Shown here piece after piece: positions 35,731 through 44,324 of a DNA stretch of 64,000 nucleotides (the first letter of the stretch is position 1; every line of letters begins with the position of its first letter). The DNA is taken from positions 62,001 to 126,000 of the forward strand of contig CALAMO010000010.1 of the NCBI GenBank assembly GCA_937925855.1, read 5' to 3'. The DNA is from an uncultured Thiotrichaceae bacterium (GTDB lineage: Bacteria > Pseudomonadota > Gammaproteobacteria > Thiotrichales > Thiotrichaceae). The position numbers were made by a program, and so were the translations under genes. The notes under the pieces are model-generated. The model saw only the letters and a program-made list of their open reading frames with translations, had not been told where the DNA came from and made no database searches.

Positions 35731-37020
35731 TTACGTCACCAAACCCAACCACCTCGGCACCGTCATCGACAACGCCGGGAAAAACGTAATCAAAAATATA
35801 ACGACCACCTCCATCGCCAGAAACGGCAAAATGGCTTTCGAGATGGTTTCGACTTTCTCCCCGGACACGCTGGAGGCGACAAACAATACCAATCCCATTG
35901 GTGGCGTTGCCAGCCCCACGGTCAGGTTTACACTCATAATAATAGCAAAATGCACCGGATCGACGCCAAGGCTAATAAATACCGGCCCCAGTATTGGCCC
36001 GAGAATAATAATAGCAGGCCCGGCATCCAGAAACATACCGACAACAAACAGCAGTAGATTAATCAGGAATAATAAAATCAGCACATTAGCGGTCAGGCTC
36101 AACACAAAATCAGCCAGATTCTCCGCAACATGGCTCAGGCTAACCACCGTTTTGAATGCAATCGCCGAACCCACCAACAGCAAAACGACCGCTGATGAAA
36201 TCGCTGATTTGGTCAAAATGTCGGGTAATTCCCTGAAAGTCAGCGTGCGCATGAAAAACAGACCCAGTACCAGCGCATAGGCAACAGCCACCGCCGAGGC
36301 TTCCGTGGGCGTAAAGATACCGCCTAAAATACCGCCAAGAATGATGACCGGAGCCATTAGCGGTGGGATGGCGCTAATAGTCGCTTTGGCACGCTCACGC
36401 CCGGTAGACTTGACGCCGCTCTGCGGCAGATCATAACGGTTAGCCAGCAACCTAACCACCAGCATCAGGCCTAAACCTACCATCAGTCCCGGAATGATAC
36501 CCGCCGCAAACAGCGCAGCCACCGACACTTCCATGGTATAGGCGTAGATAATCATAATGCCGGACGGTGGAATAATCGGCCCAATTACTGAGGAAGCTGC
36601 GGTAACCGCCGTGGCAAACTTACGCGAGTAGCCGTTTTTCTCCATCGCCGGAATCAACATCGACCCCAGCGCGGAGGTATCCGCTACCGCTGAACCCGAC
36701 AGGCCGGCAAATAACATCGACGCCATAATATTCACATGCGCCAGACCGCCACGCACATGCCCAATCAACGCCCGGCTAAACTCCACCAGCCGCAGCGTAA
36801 TCCCACCCCGATTCATTAACTCACCCGCCAGCATAAAGAACGGAATCGCCATTAAGGGGAAAGAATCAAGGCCGTTGTAAATATTACGGAATAACAGCGG
36901 AATATCGCGCTCCATCCCTTCGGCATAAATCAGTACGCCCGGCGCTACCAGCATCGCGAAAAATACCGGCATACCAATCAGCAGCAGAATGAGAAACAGC
37001 ACCAAAAATAATTGCAGCAT
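35731..37020 (-). CDS. TRAP transporter large permease (DctM family)
   Basis: A 429-residue membrane protein, standard for DctM. It opens FLVLFLILLLIGMPVFFAML and carries GGLAHVNIMASMLFAGLSGS, AVTAASSVIGPIIPPSGIMI and VNLTVGLATPPMGLVLFV. About 12 helices are expected. It forms the sodium-driven translocation unit with the small permease, whose stop is 2 bp upstream of its start. Gene order in this operon is monooxygenase, reductases, small permease, large permease, receptor. Confidence 0.95.
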   Translation of the reverse strand: MLQLFLVLFLILLLIGMPVFFAMLVAPGVLIYAEGMERDIPLLFRNIYNGLDSFPLMAIPFFMLAGELMNRGGITLRLVEFSRALIGHVRGGLAHVNIMASMLFAGLSGSAVADTSALGSMLIPAMEKNGYSRKFATAVTAASSVIGPIIPPSGIMIIYAYTMEVSVAALFAAGIIPGLMVGLGLMLVVRLLANRYDLPQSGVKSTGRERAKATISAIPPLMAPVIILGGILGGIFTPTEASAVAVAYALVLGLFFMRTLTFRELPDILTKSAISSAVVLLLVGSAIAFKTVVSLSHVAENLADFVLSLTANVLILLFLINLLLFVVGMFLDAGPAIIILGPILGPVFISLGVDPVHFAIIMSVNLTVGLATPPMGLVLFVASSVSGEKVETISKAILPFLAMEVVVIFLITFFPALSMTVPRWLGLVT

Positions 37021-37022
37021 GA

Positions 37023-37604
37023 TCAGGATTCCTGTGCCACAAGCGCAGCGGGTTTAACCGGTGCAGGGAAATCTTCTTCTCGGCCTAAGCGTATGCCAAT
37101 TTCACGCAGTAATAGCTCAATGTTTATAAGCAACATGCCGCCAAAACAGACCGGCATCGCCAGATAAACCCAGGCGCGCTTCAGTTTTTCAGTGGGATCC
37201 CATGGCAATCGAATGGAGGCCGTGTAAGTACGGAAGCCCCGGTCAAAGAAATTAATCGCCAGCTCCAGCAGTTTTGCCAAAACCACACCCGCGATAAGCA
37301 GCAGCGCAATAATCAGCGCGGAACGCAACACGGCGGGTAGATACCCCTGCAGCATATCAATCGAGACAAATCCACCGTGGCGATAAGCCGTTGGTGCGGC
37401 GAGCGCCGTCATCCAAATCATTAGCGCCCGTGCCGCTTCTTCCGGCCAGGGCAGCGCATTATTGAGGCCGTAACGATAAAAAACCTGTAACAGGATAATC
37501 AGCGTCATTAGCGCAACACACATCCAGGCCAACTGTTGCCCGATTAATAATAGCGCAGAATTTAAACGACACAAATTACGGTACAGGGCGCTTAAAAAGC
37601 CCAT
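37023..37604 (-). CDS. TRAP transporter small permease (DctQ family)
   Basis: A 193-residue protein with four helices. The DctQ signature is VFYRYGLNNALPWPEEAARALMIW-like and spans residues about 46-69; MTALAAPTAYRHGGFVSIDM follows. A 26-bp gap with GGGAGGAGGG separates it from the flavin reductase gene. It pairs with the large permease. Close packing with the enzymes upstream ties transport and catabolism in one unit. Confidence 0.93.
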   Translation of the reverse strand: MGFLSALYRNLCRLNSALLLIGQQLAWMCVALMTLIILLQVFYRYGLNNALPWPEEAARALMIWMTALAAPTAYRHGGFVSIDMLQGYLPAVLRSALIIALLLIAGVVLAKLLELAINFFDRGFRTYTASIRLPWDPTEKLKRAWVYLAMPVCFGGMLLINIELLLREIGIRLGREEDFPAPVKPAALVAQES

Positions 37605-37629
37605 GAAAACCCTCCTCCCGACGAGCGGC

Positions 37630-38175
37630 TTATGCCGCTGCCTTTAGCGTGCCAAAACGGCTGCGCTCAAAAATCAAACCCTCACCCTGCGCACATTCGT
37701 AGGCCTGCACATTGCCTAATAAAATATCATGATCGCCAGCGGTCACAACCTGATGTAAATCGCAATCAAACCATGCGACACAATCACGCACGATGATACG
37801 CCCACTGGGGGCCTGCTCGGTTGCTATCGCAGCAAAACGTTCTTCCTGACTGCCACGCGCAAAATGCATCGCCAACGCAGCCTGTTTCGCGGATAACACA
37901 CTCACCGTATAACCGCCGCCGCCCAAATAAGCGTCACGACTGCCACAGGCTTGCTGCAAGCTCCATAGCACTAAAGCCGGATCAAGCGATACCGCATTAA
38001 ACGAAGAACAGGTCATGCCATAATCCTGTCCCTCAAACTGCGTCGTGACCACGGTAACACCGGTGGCAAAACAGCCCAACGCCTGGCGCAGCGAACGCTG
38101 ATCGTTAGCGGGCTGGCCTGCCTGCTGATTATGCTCTGCCTGATCGGTGTGCTCCATGGCGCTACCCGAACTCAT
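37630..38175 (-). CDS. Flavin reductase family protein (SmoA/HpaC-like)
   Basis: About 181 residues of the FMN-binding split-barrel flavin reductase family, which supplies reduced FMN to two-component monooxygenases. Key blocks are LRQALGCFATGVTVVTT, YGMTCSSFNAVSLDPALVLWSL and the C-terminal AGDHDILLGNVQAYE. The start is set at the ATG whose ATGA overlaps the aldo/keto reductase stop; a longer frame starts at 38205. The Ser/Gln-rich first 25 residues are probably disordered. Partner: the LLM monooxygenase two genes upstream. Its position fits smoA of the sulfoquinovose monooxygenase cluster. Confidence 0.9.
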   Translation of the reverse strand: MSSGSAMEHTDQAEHNQQAGQPANDQRSLRQALGCFATGVTVVTTQFEGQDYGMTCSSFNAVSLDPALVLWSLQQACGSRDAYLGGGGYTVSVLSAKQAALAMHFARGSQEERFAAIATEQAPSGRIIVRDCVAWFDCDLHQVVTAGDHDILLGNVQAYECAQGEGLIFERSRFGTLKAAA

Positions 38176-39074
38176 GGCACTTCCTGTCCCGCTGCCGCTG
38201 TCCATAGCTCATACCAGGTTTCGCGGTCGATGCTGACGTTTAGTGACTTGTGCGCATCCTTGATCCGCTGCAGGTTGTTAGTTCCCACGATCGGTAAAAT
38301 TCCCGCCGGGTGGGCGAGTAGCCATGCCATTGCCACATGATCAATGCCACAATCATTTTCACCCGCAATACGCGCTAATAATGGCCGCACACGCTGTGCT
38401 GCTGCATCATCGCCAAACAAGCGCCCACCTGCCAGCGGCGACCACGCCATTGGTTGACAACCCAGACGCTGCTGTTGCGCTAACGTGCCGTCGAGGAAAG
38501 TATCATGCGTCAACACGCTCATCTCAATCTGGTTAGTCACCAGCTGATGGTGCATTTTACTTTGCAGTAAATCCCAGTCCCACGGTTTAAAATTAGACAC
38601 GCCGACCGCTTTCACTTTACCGGCATCAATCATCTGATCCAGGGTACGTCCCGTCGCTTCCGCATCCATAAACGGATCAGGCCGGTGCAATAACAGTAAA
38701 TCCAGGTGACCGGTGTGTAAGTGACGCAGACTTTCATCCAGGGAGAAAGTGATATGCGCGGGCGAGCTGTCGTAATACTTGACCCGGCGCTCCGGGTGTT
38801 TGTCCGTCGTCAGCATAATGTCGCACTTACTGATCAGCTGCATCTGGTCGCGTAATTCAGGCGCCTCGGCCAAGGCTTTGCCGAAGAGCGCCTCGCACTC
38901 ATAGCCGCCATAAATATCAGCGTGATCAAAACTAGTCATACCCTGTGCCAGACAGGCATCAATCTTGGCACGCACATGACTGGTGGAGGTATCTTCATCA
39001 TCACCTAAACGCCACACACCATAAATCAGGCGGCTCAGGGATAGTTGCGAATTGAGTTCTACTGCCGGGATCAT
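38172..39074 (-). CDS. Aldo/keto reductase, YdhF-like (SmoB candidate)
   Basis: A 300-residue TIM-barrel NADPH oxidoreductase. The AKR tetrad is visible: Asp and Tyr in FDHADIYGGYECE, Lys in LISKCDIM and His in LLLLHRPDP. The C-terminal cofactor region has GTNNLQRIKDA. It lies between the LLM monooxygenase (1-bp overlap) and the flavin reductase (ATGA overlap), so the three are translated together. In the sulfo-SMO pathway an aldo/keto reductase (SmoB) reduces the 6-oxo-glucose made by SmoC to glucose; an equivalent aldehyde-reducing step is the best guess here. Confidence 0.9.
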   Translation of the reverse strand: MIPAVELNSQLSLSRLIYGVWRLGDDEDTSTSHVRAKIDACLAQGMTSFDHADIYGGYECEALFGKALAEAPELRDQMQLISKCDIMLTTDKHPERRVKYYDSSPAHITFSLDESLRHLHTGHLDLLLLHRPDPFMDAEATGRTLDQMIDAGKVKAVGVSNFKPWDWDLLQSKMHHQLVTNQIEMSVLTHDTFLDGTLAQQQRLGCQPMAWSPLAGGRLFGDDAAAQRVRPLLARIAGENDCGIDHVAMAWLLAHPAGILPIVGTNNLQRIKDAHKSLNVSIDRETWYELWTAAAGQEVP

Positions 39075-40231
39075 TAACGACGCTCTCCAATACCTAACGG
39101 GGTGGCGGGTGTGCTGGCGGGAACCCGGCCATACACTTCGGGCAGGGAACAGGTCTTCAGTTCCGGCAGCACCTTCTCACCAAAAATTTTGCATTCTTCG
39201 ATATGCGGGTAGCCGGAAAAGATAAACGCCCGCATGCCCATTTTGTGGTATCGCTCGATTTTACTCAATACCTGATCAACGCTGCCGACTAAAGCCGCCC
39301 CGCAGCCGGAACGGGCGCGACCAATACCTGTCCATAAATGCGGCTCACTAAAACCGTCATCATCGGCGATTTTACGCTGCTCAGACTGGAGTGAAACACC
39401 AAAGCTTTTGGCATCCAGCGAACGATTGCGAATCTCATCGCCCTTATCCAGATCCAGCTTCGACAATAATTCCTGTGCGTATTCACGCGCTTCTGCTTCG
39501 GTATCACGCACCACCATGTGAACACGCAGCCCATAATCCAGCGTGCGACCGTATTCTTCGGCTTTATCCGCCACCGCTTTCATGCGCCCGGCAAGATTTT
39601 CTTCATTCTCCGGCCACATGAGGTAAACATCGCAGTGTTGGGCGCATAAATCCACTGCGGGGGGTGAGTAACCCCCAAAGTACAGCAACGGCCCACCGTT
39701 TTGCTGATACGGTTTCACGGCCTCGGTGGATAAGTTGGCGAGCTGATAGAATTGGCCGTCGTAGTTGATTTCGTCCTGCGTCCAGGCCTGGCGCAAAATT
39801 TCCACCACTTCGCGTGAACGCTGATAACGGTCGGCGCTGTCTTCCTTCATGCCCGGCATGTCGGAAGAAATAATATTAAGTGTCAGCCGCCCTTTCAGGA
39901 TGTGATCCAGCGTCGCCACCGTACGCGCCAACATCGGCGGATGCACTTCGCCGCAGCGAATCGCGGCCAGTAAATTAATATGCTGCGTTAGCGGCGCAAC
40001 AGCTGAGGCGAAAGTCAGGGTATCCTGACCCGCCTGATAGGATGAGGGGCAAAGAATATTGCGAAAACCCAATTTGTCGGCACTCAGCAGGATATTGCTG
40101 GTGTTCTCCCAACTGCTGCGATAATCGCCGTCGTGTACACCGAGATAACGAAAGTCTTCATTACACAGCGGCGCAAACCACGCTACTTCAGCAGCATCCA
40201 GATCGGGACTGTGAATCCTTACAGCAGTCAT
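39074..40231 (-). CDS. LLM-class FMNH2-dependent monooxygenase, SsuD/SmoC-like
   Basis: A 385-residue luciferase-like monooxygenase. It has the SsuD-type pattern: FRNILCPSSYQAGQDTLTFA, AAIRCGEVHPPMLARTVATLD, GRLTLNIISSDMPGMKEDSA, LYFGGYSPPAVDLCAQHCDVY and ARSGCGAALVGSVDQVL. Such enzymes cleave C-S bonds of sulfonates with O2 and FMNH2, releasing sulfite and an aldehyde. Flavin reductase and aldehyde reductase genes follow in smoC-smoB-smoA order. The gene starts the operon; AAGGAT lies 7-8 bases before the ATG. Substrate (sulfoquinovose or another sulfonate) is inferred. Confidence 0.9.
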   Translation of the reverse strand: MTAVRIHSPDLDAAEVAWFAPLCNEDFRYLGVHDGDYRSSWENTSNILLSADKLGFRNILCPSSYQAGQDTLTFASAVAPLTQHINLLAAIRCGEVHPPMLARTVATLDHILKGRLTLNIISSDMPGMKEDSADRYQRSREVVEILRQAWTQDEINYDGQFYQLANLSTEAVKPYQQNGGPLLYFGGYSPPAVDLCAQHCDVYLMWPENEENLAGRMKAVADKAEEYGRTLDYGLRVHMVVRDTEAEAREYAQELLSKLDLDKGDEIRNRSLDAKSFGVSLQSEQRKIADDDGFSEPHLWTGIGRARSGCGAALVGSVDQVLSKIERYHKMGMRAFIFSGYPHIEECKIFGEKVLPELKTCSLPEVYGRVPASTPATPLGIGERR

Positions 40232-40307
40232 GAGCGTCGCATCCTTCGCTAATTAGAAGGCTAGAATCTCATAATCCACAGCATGAATCAATGGTAAATG
40301 AATTTTG

Positions 40308-40333
40308 GCAGAGCGTGTTGGTCAACGCTCTGC
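40308..40333 (-). terminator. Hairpin between the diguanylate cyclase and LLM genes
   Basis: GCAGAGCGT pairs perfectly with ACGCTCTGC over an 8-base loop. It lies just after the diguanylate cyclase stop on its transcribed strand and before the LLM operon start. A weak A/T stretch follows, so it is a probable terminator, though it might serve as an operator for the LLM operon. Confidence 0.55.
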
Positions 40334-40351
40334 AAGCCTAGAAAGTAAGGA

Positions 40352-42373
40352 TCATGCGATAATTTCAGTGATCCCAGCCTGCTCCGTAGTTGGCGCGTAT
40401 TCGATTTCCAAGCGATTTCGGCCATTGCCTTTAGCACGATACAAAGCTTCATCAGCCGCTGCAATAATCGATTCTTGGCTGCTGTAATCGGCTGAATTGG
40501 CTAAGCCTAAACTGACGGTGAGCGATTCCACAGGGTCAAAGTCAGAATGTGCAATTTGTGCGCGCAATTGATCCAATACCATAGCCGCTTGTTCTAAAGA
40601 GGTGTGCGGCATGATAATGATGAATTCTTCACCTCCCCAGCGGCCTACAATATCTGCTTCTCTGACTCGGCGGCGCATGATGGCTGCGACGCTAACTAAG
40701 ATGCTGTCGCCGACCTGATGACCATACGTGTCGTTGACTCGTTTGAAGTGGTCTATATCCACCAGCGCAACGCTGAAATGATTATGATAGCGTTTAGCTT
40801 CAGTGATAGCCGCGATCAGGATGTCATCCAGCTTGTGGCGGTTGTACAGGCCAGTTAAGTTGTCGGTTACCGCCAGGGTTTGTAACTGATTATTCTTCTG
40901 CTCCAGCTCGCTATTCAGCTGGCTGAGGCGGCTGCGTGCCAGCTGAATTTCAGTGCCTGAGGCGATGAGGCGATCTAATTCTCTGATCCCAACTTGCATA
41001 ACCGGTAGTGGTTTGTTATTGCCCAGTTTGTTGAGGCGTGAAATATATTCAGTTACCAGCTCTACCGGGTTGCTTAGTAGTGCTGCCAAACGATTGGCTT
41101 GTTTTTTCAAGTAGGTAAAAAACAAGACGAAAAATAAGCTGGTCAATAGTATGAAGTAGACGCCCAGGTTTCTGATAAAACTCTGGTATTGCGTCACTTG
41201 CTGAGTGACTTTATCAAGACGTGTCAGGATGATCAGGTGCCACCCGGTTTCTTCGACGTGCTGCTGACTTAGTAAGTATTCTTCATCCTTGATTTTTACA
41301 CAACAGGACGCCTTATTCTTGGCATTGGCTGTGCCGTCGAACTGAAGTCCTGCGGTGTTGAAAACGCTATGCTGTAATAGGTTATTCGGCTGTGCCTTAA
41401 GTTTTTCAGTATTCGCATCAGGTGCTTTGGCGGAATGTTCCGCCGCCCCCGCCATATTGAGCAACTGTCCGGCCTTGCCAGAAAAAGCCAATACATCACC
41501 TTTTGGGTTGGAAATTAATACTTTACTGTCCCAGATAAGTCGGTTGTTCAACAGGTTGGCCGCAAACTTATCCAGGACAACATTGACACCGATGATGCCT
41601 TCTAAAAAACCATAGCGGTAGACTGGGGTGATGCTAGACAGTAGCCAACGCTGCTTTTTCTCATCCAGGTAAGCCTCAGTCCAGATTGTTTTTCGATTCG
41701 GATTATTGCGGGTATCGGCCAAGTAATAGTATTTGAAAAAGCTCGGGTATTTTGCTGCCTCATAAGCCGCTGGCATATTGGTGATCGGCGGGTACATGCG
41801 GTTAATTTGATCCCACGAACTGAAGTAGGCGCTGTCTATACTTGGGTTGCTATCGACCGTGCGTTGGAAATGTAAGTCAAGTTCTTCGGTTAGGCGCAGG
41901 CGCTGTTGCAGTGATTCACTGCTTTCAGCTTGTGCAGAAACGTAAAGGCTGGAGGGAAGTGACGAGCCGTAAATCGTCGAACCGTCCATCAAGGTATTTA
42001 AATCGCGATACAAAAAGCCGCTCTCTGCCCGCTCTAATTGAAGTTCAGCCTGCTCTGTAATGACAGCGCTATCTGCCTGAAACAGACGCTCAGCCACCGT
42101 GCGTAGGTAGCTCGTGTCTAGTGCTATCGATTGCAGCCTTTGATTCAAGTTACGTGCTTTGTTGCGTGCAATTTCATCGACGGTTGATTGGGCGCGCTCC
42201 CGCATTTCCGTCAGACTGCTCTGATAGGTGTAGTAAGTGCCACCAAAATACAGTAGCAGCATGAGCACAATCAAGCTGCTTAGAGGGATGACCGCAGACT
42301 TCAGGAAGTGCCGGTAGACGACATGGCGCAATCCTGGTTCTGTATCGGGTTTATTTTTCAACAAAGTAAACAT
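40352..42373 (-). CDS. Membrane diguanylate cyclase with periplasmic Cache-type sensor
   Basis: About 673 residues. Helix 1 (AVIPLSSLIVLMLLLYFGGTY) and helix 2 (LGVYFILLTSLFFVLFFTYL) flank a periplasmic region of about 370 residues with double-Cache features (WTEAYLDEKKQRWLLSSITPVY, EGIIGVNVVLDKFA). A coiled coil leads into the GGDEF domain. GGEEF at about residues 580-584 is intact and preceded by the RxxD inhibitory site (READ, five residues ahead), so the enzyme should make c-di-GMP under product control. No EAL domain. An ATG is chosen over the GTG nine bases upstream. The signal is unknown; neighbours suggest a nutrient. Confidence 0.92.
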   Translation of the reverse strand: MFTLLKNKPDTEPGLRHVVYRHFLKSAVIPLSSLIVLMLLLYFGGTYYTYQSSLTEMRERAQSTVDEIARNKARNLNQRLQSIALDTSYLRTVAERLFQADSAVITEQAELQLERAESGFLYRDLNTLMDGSTIYGSSLPSSLYVSAQAESSESLQQRLRLTEELDLHFQRTVDSNPSIDSAYFSSWDQINRMYPPITNMPAAYEAAKYPSFFKYYYLADTRNNPNRKTIWTEAYLDEKKQRWLLSSITPVYRYGFLEGIIGVNVVLDKFAANLLNNRLIWDSKVLISNPKGDVLAFSGKAGQLLNMAGAAEHSAKAPDANTEKLKAQPNNLLQHSVFNTAGLQFDGTANAKNKASCCVKIKDEEYLLSQQHVEETGWHLIILTRLDKVTQQVTQYQSFIRNLGVYFILLTSLFFVLFFTYLKKQANRLAALLSNPVELVTEYISRLNKLGNNKPLPVMQVGIRELDRLIASGTEIQLARSRLSQLNSELEQKNNQLQTLAVTDNLTGLYNRHKLDDILIAAITEAKRYHNHFSVALVDIDHFKRVNDTYGHQVGDSILVSVAAIMRRRVREADIVGRWGGEEFIIIMPHTSLEQAAMVLDQLRAQIAHSDFDPVESLTVSLGLANSADYSSQESIIAAADEALYRAKGNGRNRLEIEYAPTTEQAGITEIIA

Positions 42374-42382
42374 GATTTGCAC

Positions 42383-42685
42383 GCATCTATTATTTATTTT
42401 AATTATTTGTCGGCCACTATTTATTTGTCCTTAATGGCGCTATATCAGTTTTCACTGATATCTTGAGCGTTGTGGTGCTGCTGTGCAAGTTATATTCGAT
42501 TGATGGTGAAACTTTTTCGTAACGTTTTTTTACGGTTGTTCCGGCCTGCCTTAATGGTTCGGCCAAGGTCAGCACACTTTTTTTGAAAGATAACTGAGAG
42601 CAGGGTATGTTGGTGTAAATGACAGTGGGTGCAAGCCATTTTAGTAGATTTACTGTGTGCAGCATGCGTTGCTAAAGGATGGGAT
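42383..42685. other. Divergent intergenic region between the diguanylate cyclase and GntR genes
   Basis: About 300 bp without a supported gene. It contains a perfect dyad at 42442-42461: ATATCAGT and ACTGATAT around a four-base TTTC loop, about 70-90 bp upstream of the cyclase start. This could be an operator, perhaps for the adjacent GntR protein. Promoters for both genes must lie here. An 82-codon minus frame in the region has no recognisable features and is not called. Confidence 0.5.
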
Positions 42686-43390
42686 GTGCCGGAAAAGTTA
42701 CCGCTTTACTTACAGATAAAAGAGCTTTTACTGCGTGAACTCGGTGCCGGTAAATGGTTGCAGGGCGAGCGCCTGCCTGCAGAAGCAGTGCTGGCCGAGC
42801 AGCTGGGTGTTGCCGTAGGTACGCTGCGTAAAGCCCTGGCAGGCCTAGAAGATGACGGTATGCTCGAGCGGCGTCAGGGGTCTGGGACTTATGTGGCGGC
42901 CAGTCAGGCTGGGCAGGCGATTTATCATTTTTTTCGCCTTGAAAATCTTAATGGGAAAACCGGTATACCACAGGCTGATGTGGTGTCATTGGAGCGTATG
43001 CGGCATGAACCAACGGCCCAGTACATGCAGCTGCCGGTGACACAACTGTTTTGGCGGGTGCGCCGCCATCGCCTGTTGGATACGGTGGTGGTCGCGATTG
43101 AGGATGTGATGCTACCAGTGCAACGCGCACCAGAGTTACAGCTGGAGCAGCTACATGAATCACTGTATTTGCATTACCGTGAACAGCTGGGGTTTTGGAT
43201 CGCTCATGTAGTTGATGCGGTGACGGTCGGTGCTATGCCGGACTGGGGGAATACCGCGCTGGGGCTCAGTGTGGGTGAGGCCTGTGGCATGGTGCAGCGC
43301 CAGTCATTTGATCAATACGGTGAGATCGCGGAGTTTTCTTTACTGTGGTTTAATCCGCAAAGAGCACGTTATATGGCGCGCTGGGCCTAA
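42686..43390 (+). CDS. GntR-family transcriptional regulator (HutC/UTRA type)
   Basis: A 234-residue regulator. The N-terminal winged helix has LYLQIKELLLRELGAGKWLQ, LPAEAVLAEQLGVAVGTLRK and DDGMLERRQGSGTYVA. The C-terminal UTRA ligand domain follows (residues about 90-230). GTG at 42686 is chosen because AAAGGA lies 7 bases ahead and homology begins at LPLYLQIK; a GTG 57 bases upstream has no site. It is followed closely by an Fe-S protein and an MFS transporter, which are the likely targets. The ligand is unknown. Confidence 0.9.
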   Translation: MPEKLPLYLQIKELLLRELGAGKWLQGERLPAEAVLAEQLGVAVGTLRKALAGLEDDGMLERRQGSGTYVAASQAGQAIYHFFRLENLNGKTGIPQADVVSLERMRHEPTAQYMQLPVTQLFWRVRRHRLLDTVVVAIEDVMLPVQRAPELQLEQLHESLYLHYREQLGFWIAHVVDAVTVGAMPDWGNTALGLSVGEACGMVQRQSFDQYGEIAEFSLLWFNPQRARYMARWA

Positions 43391-43436
43391 GGTGATTTCC
43401 CGCAATGACTAGGCAGCCCGTAGCGGGCGGAGTACG

Positions 43437-44324
43437 ATGCGTAGCATGAGCCAAAGAGAACGACCATTAGCCTTATTAGACCCGCAGCAGCTCGCCCCCC
43501 TGTGGGAGGTGTTGGCAGAGCATGGGCTGGTGCTGGCAAGCATCGTGAATGTCGCCTCATTGCCGCCTGAAATTTGGCTCGCGGAGACAACGTCGCGCCA
43601 GCAAGGTGCGTTGTTATTGCTGGGGCATGGTGGGCGTTTGTTTTGGGAGCAATACCGGCGTGATGCCGCGCTGAACATTGCTGACCCCGTTGATAATTAT
43701 AGTGCCACGGTTTCAGAACGGGCGCTGCGCCAATACCTACCTGCTTTTAGCTATGAGCGACTTTTCCCCTTGACTGATTGTCCGGTTAATTTAATGGCAC
43801 TAGGGCGTGTGCTCGGTTGGCACACACCCTCACCGCTGGGTATGGGGATTAATGCTCGGTATGGTTTATGGAGTGCCTATCGAGCGCTGTGGTGGTTGGA
43901 TGCTGAGCTGGCAACGGTGTCGGATGAGACCGGGCACCCCGTGGCTTATCCGCCTATTGCCGTATCAGCTAATGCATCTGCTGCGCCTGATATTTGCGGT
44001 CAGTGCGCGACGCAAGCGTGTATTGCGGCCTGCCCGGCACAGGCAGTAGCCGCTGCGGCGCTGCCGAATCTACAGCGCTGTGCGGACTATCGCCTGACGG
44101 CGCAGAGTGCCTGTGCTGAGACCTGTTTGGCGCGAATGGCCTGCCCCGTGATGCCGGCGCAGCGGTATACCGCTGCGCAAATGGCTTATCACTATGACCT
44201 GACGCGCAGCCAAATTCATCTTTTTTCCAGCCGTGCCGCCGCAGACAAACGCAGTGGTCATGTCAGCGCAGCCGCGCAGACAATGGACGCAGGGGCGTCT
44301 ACCCCGGAGGCAAACTATGATTGA
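43437..44324 (+). CDS. 4Fe-4S protein with QueG-like ferredoxin region
   Basis: A 295-residue protein. The C-terminal part has a [4Fe-4S]-type motif CGQCATQACIAACPAQAV and a second, irregular group (RCADYRL, then CAETCLARMACP). The N-terminal 150 residues contain RALRQYLPAFSYERLFPL and a GINARYGLWSAYRALWW segment, with no flavin or cobalamin motif I can name. The layout recalls shortened epoxyqueuosine-reductase-like ferredoxins of unknown role. GGAG precedes the ATG. The last 8 bp overlap the MFS gene, so it is coupled to it. Confidence 0.75.
   Translation: MRSMSQRERPLALLDPQQLAPLWEVLAEHGLVLASIVNVASLPPEIWLAETTSRQQGALLLLGHGGRLFWEQYRRDAALNIADPVDNYSATVSERALRQYLPAFSYERLFPLTDCPVNLMALGRVLGWHTPSPLGMGINARYGLWSAYRALWWLDAELATVSDETGHPVAYPPIAVSANASAAPDICGQCATQACIAACPAQAVAAAALPNLQRCADYRLTAQSACAETCLARMACPVMPAQRYTAAQMAYHYDLTRSQIHLFSSRAAADKRSGHVSAAAQTMDAGASTPEANYD

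Noticed and set aside
42417-42665. Minus-strand 82-codon frame between the diguanylate cyclase and GntR genes
   Set aside because: No recognisable motif, and it occupies the shared promoter region with a perfect dyad.
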